Source of the DNA: Sphingomonas hankyongi
GTDB taxonomy: Bacteria; Pseudomonadota; Alphaproteobacteria; Sphingomonadales; Sphingomonadaceae
DNA length: 64,000 nucleotides
Direction of reading: 5' to 3'
Assembly: GCF_023516575.1 (NCBI RefSeq)
Contig: NZ_JAMGBE010000001.1
Location: 372,001-436,000 of the forward strand
Below, piece after piece: positions 8,473-16,766 of this stretch (its first letter is position 1; each line of letters opens with the position of its first letter). The position numbers were made by a program, and so were the translations under genes. Under the pieces are notes generated by a model that worked only from the letters and a program-made list of their open reading frames with translations, ran no database searches and had not been told where the DNA came from.

Positions 8473-9474
8473 CTGTCCGGGACTGATCTTTTCATTTCCT
8501 ACGCCCGTGCGGATCGCGCGACTGCGCGCATGTTCGCCGACGGCCTCGCTGCGGAAGGTTTCAGCGTCTGGTGGGACGCTTCGCTTCACTCGGGCGAGAC
8601 GTTCGATGAGGTCATCGAGCAGAAATTGCGGGATGCCGGCGCGGTTGTCGTCCTGTGGTCGCCGCGCTCGGTAAGCTCGCGTTGGGTGCGCGCCGAAGCG
8701 ACGCTCGCCGACCGCCGCAAGAAACTGGCGCCCGCAATCATCGAACAATGCGACCGCCCGATCATCTTCGAGCTGACCCATGCCGCGGATCTCTGCGAGT
8801 GGACCGGCGACGTCACTGACATCCACTGGCGCACGTTCGTCGACGATCTTCGCAGGCTGCTCGAAACCCGCAGGAATGAGGAAGCAGCCGCGCAGGGGCA
8901 CGCAGCGCCGCACCCGGCGCCAAAGCCCGCTCATCATCCGGCTCCGCAAGCGCAGCCTGCTACCCGTCAGCCGCTGCGGCCCGGCAGTCACGAGGTCATC
9001 TTCGCTGGACGCAGCCGCGCTCCGGCCGCAACCGACGAAAGGCAGGAGCATGCCGGCGAGCTGCCGGTTCAGCAGGCGCCGGCGGCAGACCCCCAGGGAG
9101 AGGTGCATTGCCTCGAATTGGAGGATTCAGCGCTCGGCGACGACGTGTTCATCATCGACTCTTCAGGCGTGAAGATCGGCCGCAAGGATCCGGCGGACAT
9201 CGTCCTTTCGGACAAGAGCATTTCGCGCGAGCATTGCATCATCGGCCTGGCCAGCGACGAGTTGCTCGTCACAGACCTGAACTCGACCAACGGGACTTAT
9301 ATCGATGATTCCCGCATCACTCGGGCGACCATCCTGCCTGTCGGATCGCTCCTGCGGATCGGCCAGGTCGCCTTGCGGCATAACGTGCGCACGCGTGCCG
9401 AAGCCGAAGCGCACGGCAGCTTCGTCAGTCCGAACAGGGGCTTGCCGCCGGGCAGGCTGGCCGCGGCGTCCTGA
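8473..9474 (+). CDS. TIR-FHA domain fusion protein, CTG start
   Basis: The product is 333 residues from CTG 8473. Residues about 4-135 are a TIR domain: beta-A DLFISYAR (5-12), box-2-like WWDASLHSGE, VVVLWSPRSV, and WVRAE with E75 at the position of the catalytic Glu of NAD-cleaving TIRs. A Pro/Ala/His-rich linker follows (about 135-210). Residues about 215-290 are an FHA domain with GR (236-237), SxxH as S251-H254, and NSTNGT (270-275), so the phosphothreonine pocket looks intact. The first ATG (8530, residue 20) would cut off beta-A, whereas an AAGGAG box fits the CTG. It is convergent with a Ser/Thr kinase gene. NADase activity and a defence or signalling role are inferences; scaffolding is the alternative. 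Confidence 0.85.
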   Translation: MSGTDLFISYARADRATARMFADGLAAEGFSVWWDASLHSGETFDEVIEQKLRDAGAVVVLWSPRSVSSRWVRAEATLADRRKKLAPAIIEQCDRPIIFELTHAADLCEWTGDVTDIHWRTFVDDLRRLLETRRNEEAAAQGHAAPHPAPKPAHHPAPQAQPATRQPLRPGSHEVIFAGRSRAPAATDERQEHAGELPVQQAPAADPQGEVHCLELEDSALGDDVFIIDSSGVKIGRKDPADIVLSDKSISREHCIIGLASDELLVTDLNSTNGTYIDDSRITRATILPVGSLLRIGQVALRHNVRTRAEAEAHGSFVSPNRGLPPGRLAAAS

Positions 9475-9498
9475 CCTGACGCTTGGCAAGCTAAACGC

Positions 9499-11451
9499 TT
9501 ATTGATCCTTGCCCAGGAACTGAACGTAGGCGCGCGTCTGGTTCGCCTGCTTGATGAGGCGATCGGCATCCCGGTCCGACTGAATGCCGCGCATCGAATC
9601 TCTTAGGGTCTTGAGATTGGCGTCGTAATTCCTCGCGAGCGCTGCATTCTGGCTGTTGCCCGATTTCATGACCCTTTTCGCCTGCGAACGGGCATCGTCC
9701 ACGATCGAATAGAATTGCGCGAGCTTGGCCTTGGACACGCCCCCGCCCGAGCTTCCGCTTTCTTCGCTGGCCGTGCTGGTCGAGGCAGTGGCAGTCGCGG
9801 CCTTCGATTTCGCGGCGACGGCTGACTGCGCACCGGTCTTGGCCTGCTGCGCGGCCTTCATCTGCGCTTTCTGCAAAGCCTCCAAGCGGGCTTCCGCGGC
9901 CGCGGCCTTTGCCTGTTCCTTGCGCAGGGCCACATCTTCGGTGGGCTGTTCGGTCGTCGGCGCCGCCTCTTCGACCGCTGCATTGCCTGTTTCGTTGACG
10001 GCGGCGTTCACGTCGGTCGTCTCACCCGTTCCGAGCGCTGCAATCGCGCCTTCCGAATTATCGGTTCCGGTCGTCGCGATCTCGGACGCGTTGGTGTCGG
10101 CGCCGGACCCTCCGCGCATGGTCAGCGCGCCCACTCCCACGACTGCAAGCACCGCCGCGGCCGCGCCCGCCATGACTGCAGGACTGACCTTTTTCTTTTC
10201 GGATGGCGTTCCGGCAGCGCCTGCCTTCGGAGCCTTCGCTGCCGGCGGCGGAGCCGGCGTTTTGGTCGGCGTAGCGGCGGCCGCCGCACCGGCAGCCCCA
10301 ACGGCGGCTGCAGCCAAGCCAGCGCCCGCGGTCCCGTCCGCTTCGGCGGGCTCGGCGGCTTCGTCTTTCTGCCCCTTGCGCTTCTTGGCTCCAGTCTCTT
10401 CACCGGCGCGCTTGAAGCTCGCCTCCTTGGGATCCTTCGGAACGCCCGTCTCCACCGGCTCCTTGAGATCCACCGGCGTCGGAGGCACCGGGACTATGCC
10501 TTCGGATTCGACCTGACCGGCGTAGAATCGCGTAGCGTCGTCGCCATCGACGATTCCGACATTCTCGTCCTTGCCGAACATCGCGAGCCAGTCGCCGATG
10601 GACTGCGGCCGCTCGTCCGGTTTCACGACCATCGCGGCATCGACGCCGGCGAGGAACCTCTTGGTGTAACCCGGCCATTTGCCTTCCGACAGCGGCTTCC
10701 CGAGCCCGGCATGCAGCCGCTCGAGCACTTCCGGCGGCTTCTCGCCGGTGATGCACTCGTACATGACGACCCCAAGGGCATAGATGTCGGTCCACGGCCC
10801 CTGCGGATATGTTTTCACATATTGTTCGATCGCGGCGTAGGGCGGCGTGTGGAACGTGACCTTCGTGCTCGTGGCCTCAGCGGCTTCGAACCGGGCGGAG
10901 CCGAAATCGATCAGGACCGGCCGATTGTCCTCGTTGATCAGAATGTTCGGCGGCTTGATGTCACGATGGAGCACACCAACGCGATGAGCCCGGTCGAGCC
11001 CTTCCGCGATCGGCCGGAGGATGTTCCACAGGCTGCGCTCGTTGAAGCGCCGGCCCTGCTTGACCATCTTCGACAATGACGTTCCGTCTTCGAAGTCCAT
11101 CACCATGTAGGCGGTGCCGTGGATCTCGAAGAGGCTCCGAACGCTGACGATGTTGGGATGCCTGGAAGGGGTGGACAAGTTCCAGAGGAGCTTCGCTTCC
11201 TCGACGAACTTCTTGAGGCCGAGCGCGTGCACTTCTTCGGCGTCGGAATCGATCGGGACGACCGTGTCGTCCGAATCCCGCTCGCTGATCGAGCTCGGGA
11301 AATATTCTTTGATCGCGACGAGTTCGTCGAAATAGATGCCGCGGCCCTTGTAGACTATGCCGAAGCCGCCAACGCCCAGAACTTCCTCTAGCCGCCACTC
11401 ACGCAGCACAGTGCCCGCAGGCAACGCCTTATTGCTGTACGCCTTGGTCAT
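9499..11451 (-). CDS. Membrane Ser/Thr protein kinase (Hanks type)
   Basis: The 650-residue protein has an N-terminal kinase domain (about 20-295): Gly loop GVGGFGIVYKG (26-36), Lys48 in VAIK, HRD 162-164 in LHRDIKPPNIL, DFG 182-184, and an APE-like YAAIEQY. A charged and then Ala/Pro-rich juxtamembrane linker leads to one membrane segment (about 421-444). After it comes an Ala/Thr/Glu-rich, partly coiled-coil region of about 200 residues, expected in the periplasm. The C-terminus has helical content with repeated Arg/Lys. All catalytic residues are present. It is convergent with the TIR-FHA gene and divergent from a PP2C gene. Its substrate is unknown; the FHA protein is the obvious candidate partner. 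Confidence 0.93.
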   Translation of the reverse strand: MTKAYSNKALPAGTVLREWRLEEVLGVGGFGIVYKGRGIYFDELVAIKEYFPSSISERDSDDTVVPIDSDAEEVHALGLKKFVEEAKLLWNLSTPSRHPNIVSVRSLFEIHGTAYMVMDFEDGTSLSKMVKQGRRFNERSLWNILRPIAEGLDRAHRVGVLHRDIKPPNILINEDNRPVLIDFGSARFEAAEATSTKVTFHTPPYAAIEQYVKTYPQGPWTDIYALGVVMYECITGEKPPEVLERLHAGLGKPLSEGKWPGYTKRFLAGVDAAMVVKPDERPQSIGDWLAMFGKDENVGIVDGDDATRFYAGQVESEGIVPVPPTPVDLKEPVETGVPKDPKEASFKRAGEETGAKKRKGQKDEAAEPAEADGTAGAGLAAAAVGAAGAAAAATPTKTPAPPPAAKAPKAGAAGTPSEKKKVSPAVMAGAAAAVLAVVGVGALTMRGGSGADTNASEIATTGTDNSEGAIAALGTGETTDVNAAVNETGNAAVEEAAPTTEQPTEDVALRKEQAKAAAAEARLEALQKAQMKAAQQAKTGAQSAVAAKSKAATATASTSTASEESGSSGGGVSKAKLAQFYSIVDDARSQAKRVMKSGNSQNAALARNYDANLKTLRDSMRGIQSDRDADRLIKQANQTRAYVQFLGKDQ

Positions 11452-11548
11452 TCGCCGAGAGCCCCCCTCGACATTGGTTATGAAAAAGGAAATCGCACGA
11501 ACGTTAAGCGATTGCTAGTCTGCGCTTAGCAGGATTCGCGGGGGCAGA
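11452..11548. promoter_or_regulatory. Shared divergent promoter region of kinase and phosphatase genes
   Basis: The 97 bp between the two start codons must carry both promoters. GGGGG serves as SD for the phosphatase. A weak 5-bp inverted repeat (TGCTA/TAGCA, 11513-11531) is visible; I cannot place -10 or -35 boxes with confidence. Confidence 0.5.
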
Positions 11549-12262
11549 ATGCGCTTTGAATGCGTCAGTCGCACTCATGTTGGTCTGAAGCGCAAGATCA
11601 ACGAGGATTCGATCCTCGTGGAAACGCCGCGCGGCCTGTGGGCGGTCGCCGATGGAATGGGTGGCCACGAGGCGGGGGAAGTCGCAAGCGCGATGGTCGC
11701 CGAGGCACTCCGGAACCTGCCGAGCAGCGATAATCTCGACGAATTCGCCACCAGCGCAACGGACTCGCTCCGTCGGGTGAACGACGATCTGATCCGGCTC
11801 GCCCAGACCATGGATAGTGAACGAACGATCGGCACGACCGTCGTAGCGCTAGCGATCGATGGAGACCGCTTCCGCTGCCTGTGGGCTGGAGACAGTCGCG
11901 CCTATTGGCTCCGTGGTGGCCAGATCATGCGGATCAGCCGCGATCACAGTCTGGTCCAGGACTTGGTCGACGTCGGGATGCTCAAGCCGGAGGAGGCCGA
12001 GGGCCACGAGAACGCAAACGTCATTACCCGCGCCGTGGGGGTGCGGGAGACGCTAGAGCTGGATAGCGTCAGCGGAGACGCGCGGCCAGGCGATCTTTTC
12101 CTTCTCGCAAGCGACGGGCTGACGAGGCTCGTCGACGATCAGGAGATCGCTGCCGAGATCACCCGCGGGTCGCTGGACGAGGCGGCCGACAATCTGATCG
12201 AGAAGGTCCTCGAGCGCGGAGCGCCCGACAACGTATCGCTGATTATCGTCCGGCAGAACTAA
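11549..12262 (+). CDS. PP2C-family Ser/Thr protein phosphatase
   Basis: The 237-residue protein is a single PP2C domain with all metal-binding motifs: RKINEDS near the start, VADGMGGH, then a central GDSRAYWLR, ASDGLTRLV, and the terminal DNVSLIIV. Such enzymes remove phosphate from phospho-Thr/Ser and usually oppose a neighbouring Hanks-type kinase; the kinase gene is divergent from the same 97-bp region. It is convergent with typA with a 4-bp gap. There is no membrane segment, so it is cytoplasmic. Confidence 0.95.
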   Translation: MRFECVSRTHVGLKRKINEDSILVETPRGLWAVADGMGGHEAGEVASAMVAEALRNLPSSDNLDEFATSATDSLRRVNDDLIRLAQTMDSERTIGTTVVALAIDGDRFRCLWAGDSRAYWLRGGQIMRISRDHSLVQDLVDVGMLKPEEAEGHENANVITRAVGVRETLELDSVSGDARPGDLFLLASDGLTRLVDDQEIAAEITRGSLDEAADNLIEKVLERGAPDNVSLIIVRQN

Positions 12263-12266
12263 AGGC

Positions 12267-14081
12267 TTAAGCCGCTTCGAGCTTTCTCGCCTGGCGCTTG
12301 CGCTCGTGCGGGTCGAGGAACCGCTTGCGGATACGCACGACCTTGGGCGTGACTTCCACCAGCTCGTCGTCCTGGATGTAAGCGATTGCCTGCTCGAGGC
12401 TCATGCGCCGCGGCGGGGTGAGGCGGATGCCTTCGTCCTTGCCGCTAGCCCGGAAGTTGGTGAGCTGCTTCGATTTGAGCGGATTGACCTCGAGGTCCTG
12501 CGGCTTGGCATTCTCGCCGATGACCATGCCCTCATAAAGATCCTCGCCGGGCGAGATGAACAGCACGCCACGCTCTTCCAGCGCGTTGAGAGCGTAGGCG
12601 ACCGCCTTCCCCTGCTCCATCGAGATGAGGACGCCGTTCTGCCTTCCGGTAATCGGCCCCTTGTACGGCCCGTAGCGTTCGAACAGCCGGTTCATGATGC
12701 CGGTGCCGCGCGTGTCGGACAGGAACTCGCCGTGATAGCCGATGAGGCCGCGGCTGGGCGCGCTGAAGGTCAGCCGCGTCTTGCCGCCGCCCGACGGACG
12801 CATGTCGGTCATCTCGGCCTTGCGGAGCGCCATCTTGTCGATGACGGTGCCGCTGAACTCGTCATCGACGTCGACGACGACGGTCTCATAGGGTTCCTCG
12901 CGGCCCGACGGGCCGTCGCGGAACAGGACGCGCGGCCGGGAAATCCCAAGTTCGAATCCTTCGCGGCGCAAAGTCTCGATGAGCACGCCGAGCTGAAGCT
13001 CGCCGCGACCCGCGACCTCAAAGCTATCGTTGTCGGCGGCGGTAGTGACCCGGATCGCGACATTGCCCTCGGCCTCGCGCTCGAGCCGCTCGCGGATCAC
13101 GCGGCTCTGCACCTTGTCGCCGTCCCGCCCGGCATAGGGGCTGTCGTTGACGGCGAAGCTCATCGCGAGCGTCGGCGGGTCGATCTCTCGCGCGTGAAGC
13201 GGCGCGGCGATCGACGGGTCGGCAATGGTGTTGGAGACGGTCGCCTTGATCAGGCCGGCGATGGCGACGATCTCGCCCGCTTCGGCGCTGTCGACCGGCA
13301 CGCGCTCGAGCCCGCGGAAAGCGAAGATCTTGGTCGCACGGCCATCCTCGACGAGGTTGCCGTTCACGTCGAGCGCCTTGATCGGCATGTTGACGTCGAG
13401 GCGGCCGCTATCGATGCGGCCGGTGAGGATCCGGCCCAAGAACGGGTCGCGGTCGAGAAGCGTCGCGAGCATCCGGAACGGGCCGGCGTCGACGCGCGGC
13501 GCCGGAACGTGGCTGACAATGGTCTCGAACAAGGGCGTGAGGTCGCCTTCGCGAACGTCGTCGGTGAGGCCAGCGTAGCCGGCGCGGCCCGAGGCGTAGA
13601 GCGTCGGGAAATCGAGCTGCTCGTCATTCGCCTCGAGGTTGAGGAACAATTCGAACACCTCGTCGAGAACCTCGGCCGGGCGCGCGTCGGGGCGGTCGAT
13701 CTTGTTGACGACGACGATCGGCTTGAGGCCGAGCGACAGCGCCTTGCCGGTGACGAACTTGGTCTGCGGCATTGGGCCCTCGGCGGCGTCGACGAGCAGG
13801 ATCACGCCGTCGACCATCGACAGGATGCGCTCAACCTCCGCGCCGAAATCGGCGTGGCCGGGTGTGTCGACGATGTTGATATGCGTTCCATGCCAATCGA
13901 CCGAGGTGCACTTGGCGAGGATGGTGATCCCGCGCTCCTTTTCGAGGTCGTTCGAATCCATCGCCCGCTCCTCGACGCGCTGGTTGTCGCGGAACGTGCC
14001 GGACTGGCGGAAGAGCTGGTCGACAAGTGTCGTCTTGCCGTGATCGACGTGCGCGATGATCGCGACGTTGCGCAGGTTCAT
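12267..14081 (-). CDS. typA: Ribosome-associated GTPase TypA/BipA
   Basis: The 604-residue translational GTPase has G1 [10 protein letters not shown]2 in the RGITI segment, G3 DTPGHADFG, and G4 NKIDR. EF-G-like domains III and V and the BipA-specific C-terminal domain follow ([22 protein letters not shown], then [16 protein letters not shown]). TypA binds the 70S ribosome and aids 50S assembly and growth under cold or other stress. The length is that of the family. A long antisense open frame over it is a high-GC artefact. Confidence 0.97.
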   Translation of the reverse strand: MNLRNVAIIAHVDHGKTTLVDQLFRQSGTFRDNQRVEERAMDSNDLEKERGITILAKCTSVDWHGTHINIVDTPGHADFGAEVERILSMVDGVILLVDAAEGPMPQTKFVTGKALSLGLKPIVVVNKIDRPDARPAEVLDEVFELFLNLEANDEQLDFPTLYASGRAGYAGLTDDVREGDLTPLFETIVSHVPAPRVDAGPFRMLATLLDRDPFLGRILTGRIDSGRLDVNMPIKALDVNGNLVEDGRATKIFAFRGLERVPVDSAEAGEIVAIAGLIKATVSNTIADPSIAAPLHAREIDPPTLAMSFAVNDSPYAGRDGDKVQSRVIRERLEREAEGNVAIRVTTAADNDSFEVAGRGELQLGVLIETLRREGFELGISRPRVLFRDGPSGREEPYETVVVDVDDEFSGTVIDKMALRKAEMTDMRPSGGGKTRLTFSAPSRGLIGYHGEFLSDTRGTGIMNRLFERYGPYKGPITGRQNGVLISMEQGKAVAYALNALEERGVLFISPGEDLYEGMVIGENAKPQDLEVNPLKSKQLTNFRASGKDEGIRLTPPRRMSLEQAIAYIQDDELVEVTPKVVRIRKRFLDPHERKRQARKLEAA

Positions 14082-14205
14082 GTCAATTTTCCCGGAAAAT
14101 TCGAGCCGCCCCCTAGCTCAAATTGGCTCATGCTGCAATGCAGCATGGCAACAGCTTTCGAGGCAAAGCGTTCATCGCACGAGGGAAATGTGCAGGAGAT
14201 GAACC

Positions 14206-14430
14206 ATGCCCCGTGGTGCGTACACGAGTAAGCAGGACCGCAAGGCTGACCATATCGAAAAGAGCTACGAGAAGCGTGGCGTTTCCAAGAAGGAAGCCGA
14301 AAGCCGGGCCTGGGCAACGGTCAACAAGCAGGACAAGGGCGGCAAGAACGCCGGTCATGGCCGCTCGTCGAGCCGCAGCGCCGCCGCCAAGAAAGGCTGG
14401 GAAACGCGCCGCCGCCGCGGCAACGGCTGA
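14206..14430 (+). CDS. Small basic conserved protein (database-labelled 'plasmid stabilization')
   Basis: This 74-residue, very basic protein begins MPRGAYTSKQDRKADHIEKSY and ends in an Arg run. It carries the EAESRAWATVNK segment seen in a widespread small family that databases often call 'plasmid stabilization protein', although I know of no firm function. The SD AGGAG is 7 nt before the ATG. It is divergent from typA and nearly touches the MarR gene tail to tail (3 nt). Confidence 0.78.
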   Translation: MPRGAYTSKQDRKADHIEKSYEKRGVSKKEAESRAWATVNKQDKGGKNAGHGRSSSRSAAAKKGWETRRRRGNG

Positions 14431-14433
14431 GGA

Positions 14434-14838
14434 TTAGCGCTCTAGGATTTCGATTGCGCGTTCGATCGCACGAAGCTCGCTATGAGCTAGCCGCTCCAGC
14501 CTCAGCGCCAAACCTGAGCTCGATCTCGGCTGATCGGCGAGTTCGTCTCGCCCCGCCTGCGTAAGCCGTAGTGCAAGCCGCCGACGGTTGTCGGGATCCT
14601 GCGTGCGCTCGACAAGGCCAGCGCGGACCAGCAGGTCGACCGACCGGCTGACGGCTGGCGCTCCGCGTCCCACCGCCTTCGCGATCTCGTTCAGGGTCGC
14701 CGGTGCACGGGCGCCGATCTCGGCCATCAACCGGCGCCGGGCGCGCTCGGCTCGTTCGGCCGGGCCGTCCGCGACCCAATTGTTTGCGATAATGGTGAAA
14801 CGCTGCGCAAGCGCGGCTGGAGAGGATCCGCCAAACAT
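14434..14838 (-). CDS. MarR-family winged-helix transcriptional regulator
   Basis: About 134 residues. The winged helix is clear: TLNEIAKAVGRGAPAVSRSVDLLVRAGLVERTQ is the helix-turn-helix, and DPDNRRRLALRLTQAGRDEL is the wing. I start it at the ATG of MFGGSSPAAL (14838); the frame stays open further upstream but that sequence is unlike the family. It is divergent from an MFS transporter with about 100 bp between them, the usual arrangement for a MarR protein that represses its neighbouring efflux pump. Confidence 0.87.
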   Translation of the reverse strand: MFGGSSPAALAQRFTIIANNWVADGPAERAERARRRLMAEIGARAPATLNEIAKAVGRGAPAVSRSVDLLVRAGLVERTQDPDNRRRLALRLTQAGRDELADQPRSSSGLALRLERLAHSELRAIERAIEILER

Positions 14839-14936
14839 CGTTTGCAGACTAACAACAATGACGCGTCCCGCAATATTGTTGATCTGAATTTGACGCTTCG
14901 GTTGCACTCGTGAACGCGCCCGGCGATGACGCGCCC

Positions 14937-16121
14937 ATGGCAACCCGCCCGCGTCTTCCACGAAACGTCTGGACCCTGGGTTTCGTCAGCCTGCTGATGG
15001 ACCTGTCGAGCGAGATCTATCACTCGCTGCTCCCGGCCTTCATCACGCTGGTCCTGGGCCTCCCCGCGACCGCCCTGGGTGCGATCGACGGCGTCGCAGA
15101 AGCGACGGCCAGCTTCGCCAAGCTCGCTTCCGGCCGGCTGTCGGACCGCACCCTGAGACGCAAGCCGTGGGTCGTGGCAGGCTATGGCCTTGCCGCGCTT
15201 TCGAAGCCGCTCTTCCCTTTGGCGATGAGCGCAGCCGCAGTCATGGTCGCTCGCTTCGCCGACCGGGTAGGCAAGGGCATCCGCGGCGCCCCCCGGGACG
15301 CGATGATCGCTGACGAAACGCCGGCGGAGATCCGCGGCAAGGCCTTCGGGCTGCGCCAGGCGCTCGACACCGCCGGAGCACTGCTCGCCCCGCTCGCCGC
15401 CATCGCGCTGATGGCCTTGCTCGCAAGCGACATTCGCGCAGTCTTCTGGTTCGCCGTCGTTCCGGCAGCCTGCTCCTTCCTTCTTGCCTTGCTCGTCCTA
15501 CGCGAGCCCGAGCATCACAACCCACCGACCAAGCGCGCTCCGCTCTTCTCCGGCTTCCGGGAGCTTAACCGGCCTACCAAGCGGCTTCTCGCCGTCGGCT
15601 TCCTTTTCATGCTCGCGCGTTTCTCCGAAGCCTTCCTGATCCTGAAGGGCATCGAAATCGGCCTGTCGGAAGCGCTCTCGCCGCTGACGCTTGCCCTTTT
15701 CAATCTGGCCTATGTCGTGCTCGCCTACCCGGCCGGCGCACTCAGCGACCGGACTAGCCCGCGGACATTGCTCGCCGCGGGGATCGTCGCCTTGATCGGA
15801 GGCAATTTGATCCTGGCGTGGACCAGCAGCTATGCCGGGCTGATCGTCGGCGTCCTTCTCTGGGGGGCGCACATGGCGCTTACCCAGGGCATATTCTCAC
15901 GCATGATCGCCGACAGGGCTCCGGAGCACCTGCGCGCCACGAGCTTCGGCGCCTTCTGGTTCGTCAGCGGCATCGCCTCGCTACTCGCCAGCCTTGCCGC
16001 TGGCCTGCTGTGGGACCGGGACGGGAGCTCCGCGACCTTCATTGCCAGCGCCGGTACGGCGACGGTGGCCCTGGCGATGCTCAGCCTGCTTTCGAGCGAG
16101 CCTCCTGTCCCTGCCCGATGA
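14937..16121 (+). CDS. MFS transporter
   Basis: The protein has about 394 residues and twelve predicted membrane segments. Conserved loop 2-3 reads GRLSDRTLRRKPWV, and the second-half equivalent is GALSDRTSPRTLL. It opens PRNVWTLGFVSLLMDLSSEIYHSLLP, resembling a proteobacterial MFS group with no assigned substrate. I chose ATG 14937; a GTG at 14910 adds nine residues and neither has a clear SD. The 3' end overlaps the convergent cytochrome b561 gene by 41 bp. The divergent MarR gene suggests a drug- or metabolite-responsive exporter. Confidence 0.87.
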   Translation: MATRPRLPRNVWTLGFVSLLMDLSSEIYHSLLPAFITLVLGLPATALGAIDGVAEATASFAKLASGRLSDRTLRRKPWVVAGYGLAALSKPLFPLAMSAAAVMVARFADRVGKGIRGAPRDAMIADETPAEIRGKAFGLRQALDTAGALLAPLAAIALMALLASDIRAVFWFAVVPAACSFLLALLVLREPEHHNPPTKRAPLFSGFRELNRPTKRLLAVGFLFMLARFSEAFLILKGIEIGLSEALSPLTLALFNLAYVVLAYPAGALSDRTSPRTLLAAGIVALIGGNLILAWTSSYAGLIVGVLLWGAHMALTQGIFSRMIADRAPEHLRATSFGAFWFVSGIASLLASLAAGLLWDRDGSSATFIASAGTATVALAMLSLLSSEPPVPAR

Positions 16122-16713
16122 CGACTGGCTCATCGACGGGGTCCTTGAACGGCGGCATCCGACCCGACGCACGATTGCGATCGACGAACTGGTGCTTCAG
16201 CGCGGCAGCGACGTGGAGCGCGATCAATCCAATCAGAAGGAAAGCGGCGAGTTCGTGGACCCCACCTGCGAATTCTCCCATCTGCTTCGATATTCCCGGT
16301 AGAACCGGGATCCGCAAACCGCCCAGCAACTCCGTGGTGGACCCCTTCGACTGACCCGAGACGGCGAGGTAACCGCCGATCGGCATGACGATCAGCAGCA
16401 AGTAGAACAAGCGATGGTTCCAGGTGCCCGCGATCCGTTCCCATTGCGGCAATTCCGGCGGATAGGGCGGGGGCGGATTCTGCAGCCGGTAGGTCAGCCG
16501 CGCGAGCACGGTCAGCAGGATGATCGAGCCGATCGTCTTGTGCCAGGCGAATAGCTCTCCCCGCTCGGGTCCTTGCGCCATGTCGGCAAAGCTCAGGCCC
16601 AGCCAGATCTGGAAAAGCACCAACGCGACGGTGACCCAATGGAAGGCCACGGCAATGTTGGAATAGCGGCGAAGCGGATGCTGTTCGCGTGCTTCGGTGG
16701 CGTAATCGGCCAT
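16081..16713 (-). CDS. Cytochrome b561 family membrane protein
   Basis: The 210-residue protein has four membrane helices typical of bacterial b561. Its haem-ligand His residues are in VAFHWVTVALV, FAWHKTIGS, and ALHVAAALKHQF, with a further His in GGVHELAAF. The family oxidises ubiquinol or scavenges superoxide in the inner membrane. The C-terminus is a short charged tail. Its 3' end overlaps the MFS gene on the other strand. Confidence 0.92.
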   Translation of the reverse strand: MADYATEAREQHPLRRYSNIAVAFHWVTVALVLFQIWLGLSFADMAQGPERGELFAWHKTIGSIILLTVLARLTYRLQNPPPPYPPELPQWERIAGTWNHRLFYLLLIVMPIGGYLAVSGQSKGSTTELLGGLRIPVLPGISKQMGEFAGGVHELAAFLLIGLIALHVAAALKHQFVDRNRASGRMPPFKDPVDEPVVIGQGQEARSKAG

Positions 16714-16766
16714 TACTCGTCTCCGACTCTGAGATCGGAGAAACGAGCGGCGGCTTCAAAAGGTGC

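Noticed and set aside
12306..14231. A 641-codon open frame antisense to typA
   Set aside because: It lies on the opposite strand of a clear GTPase gene, has no recognisable domain and arises from high GC codon use.
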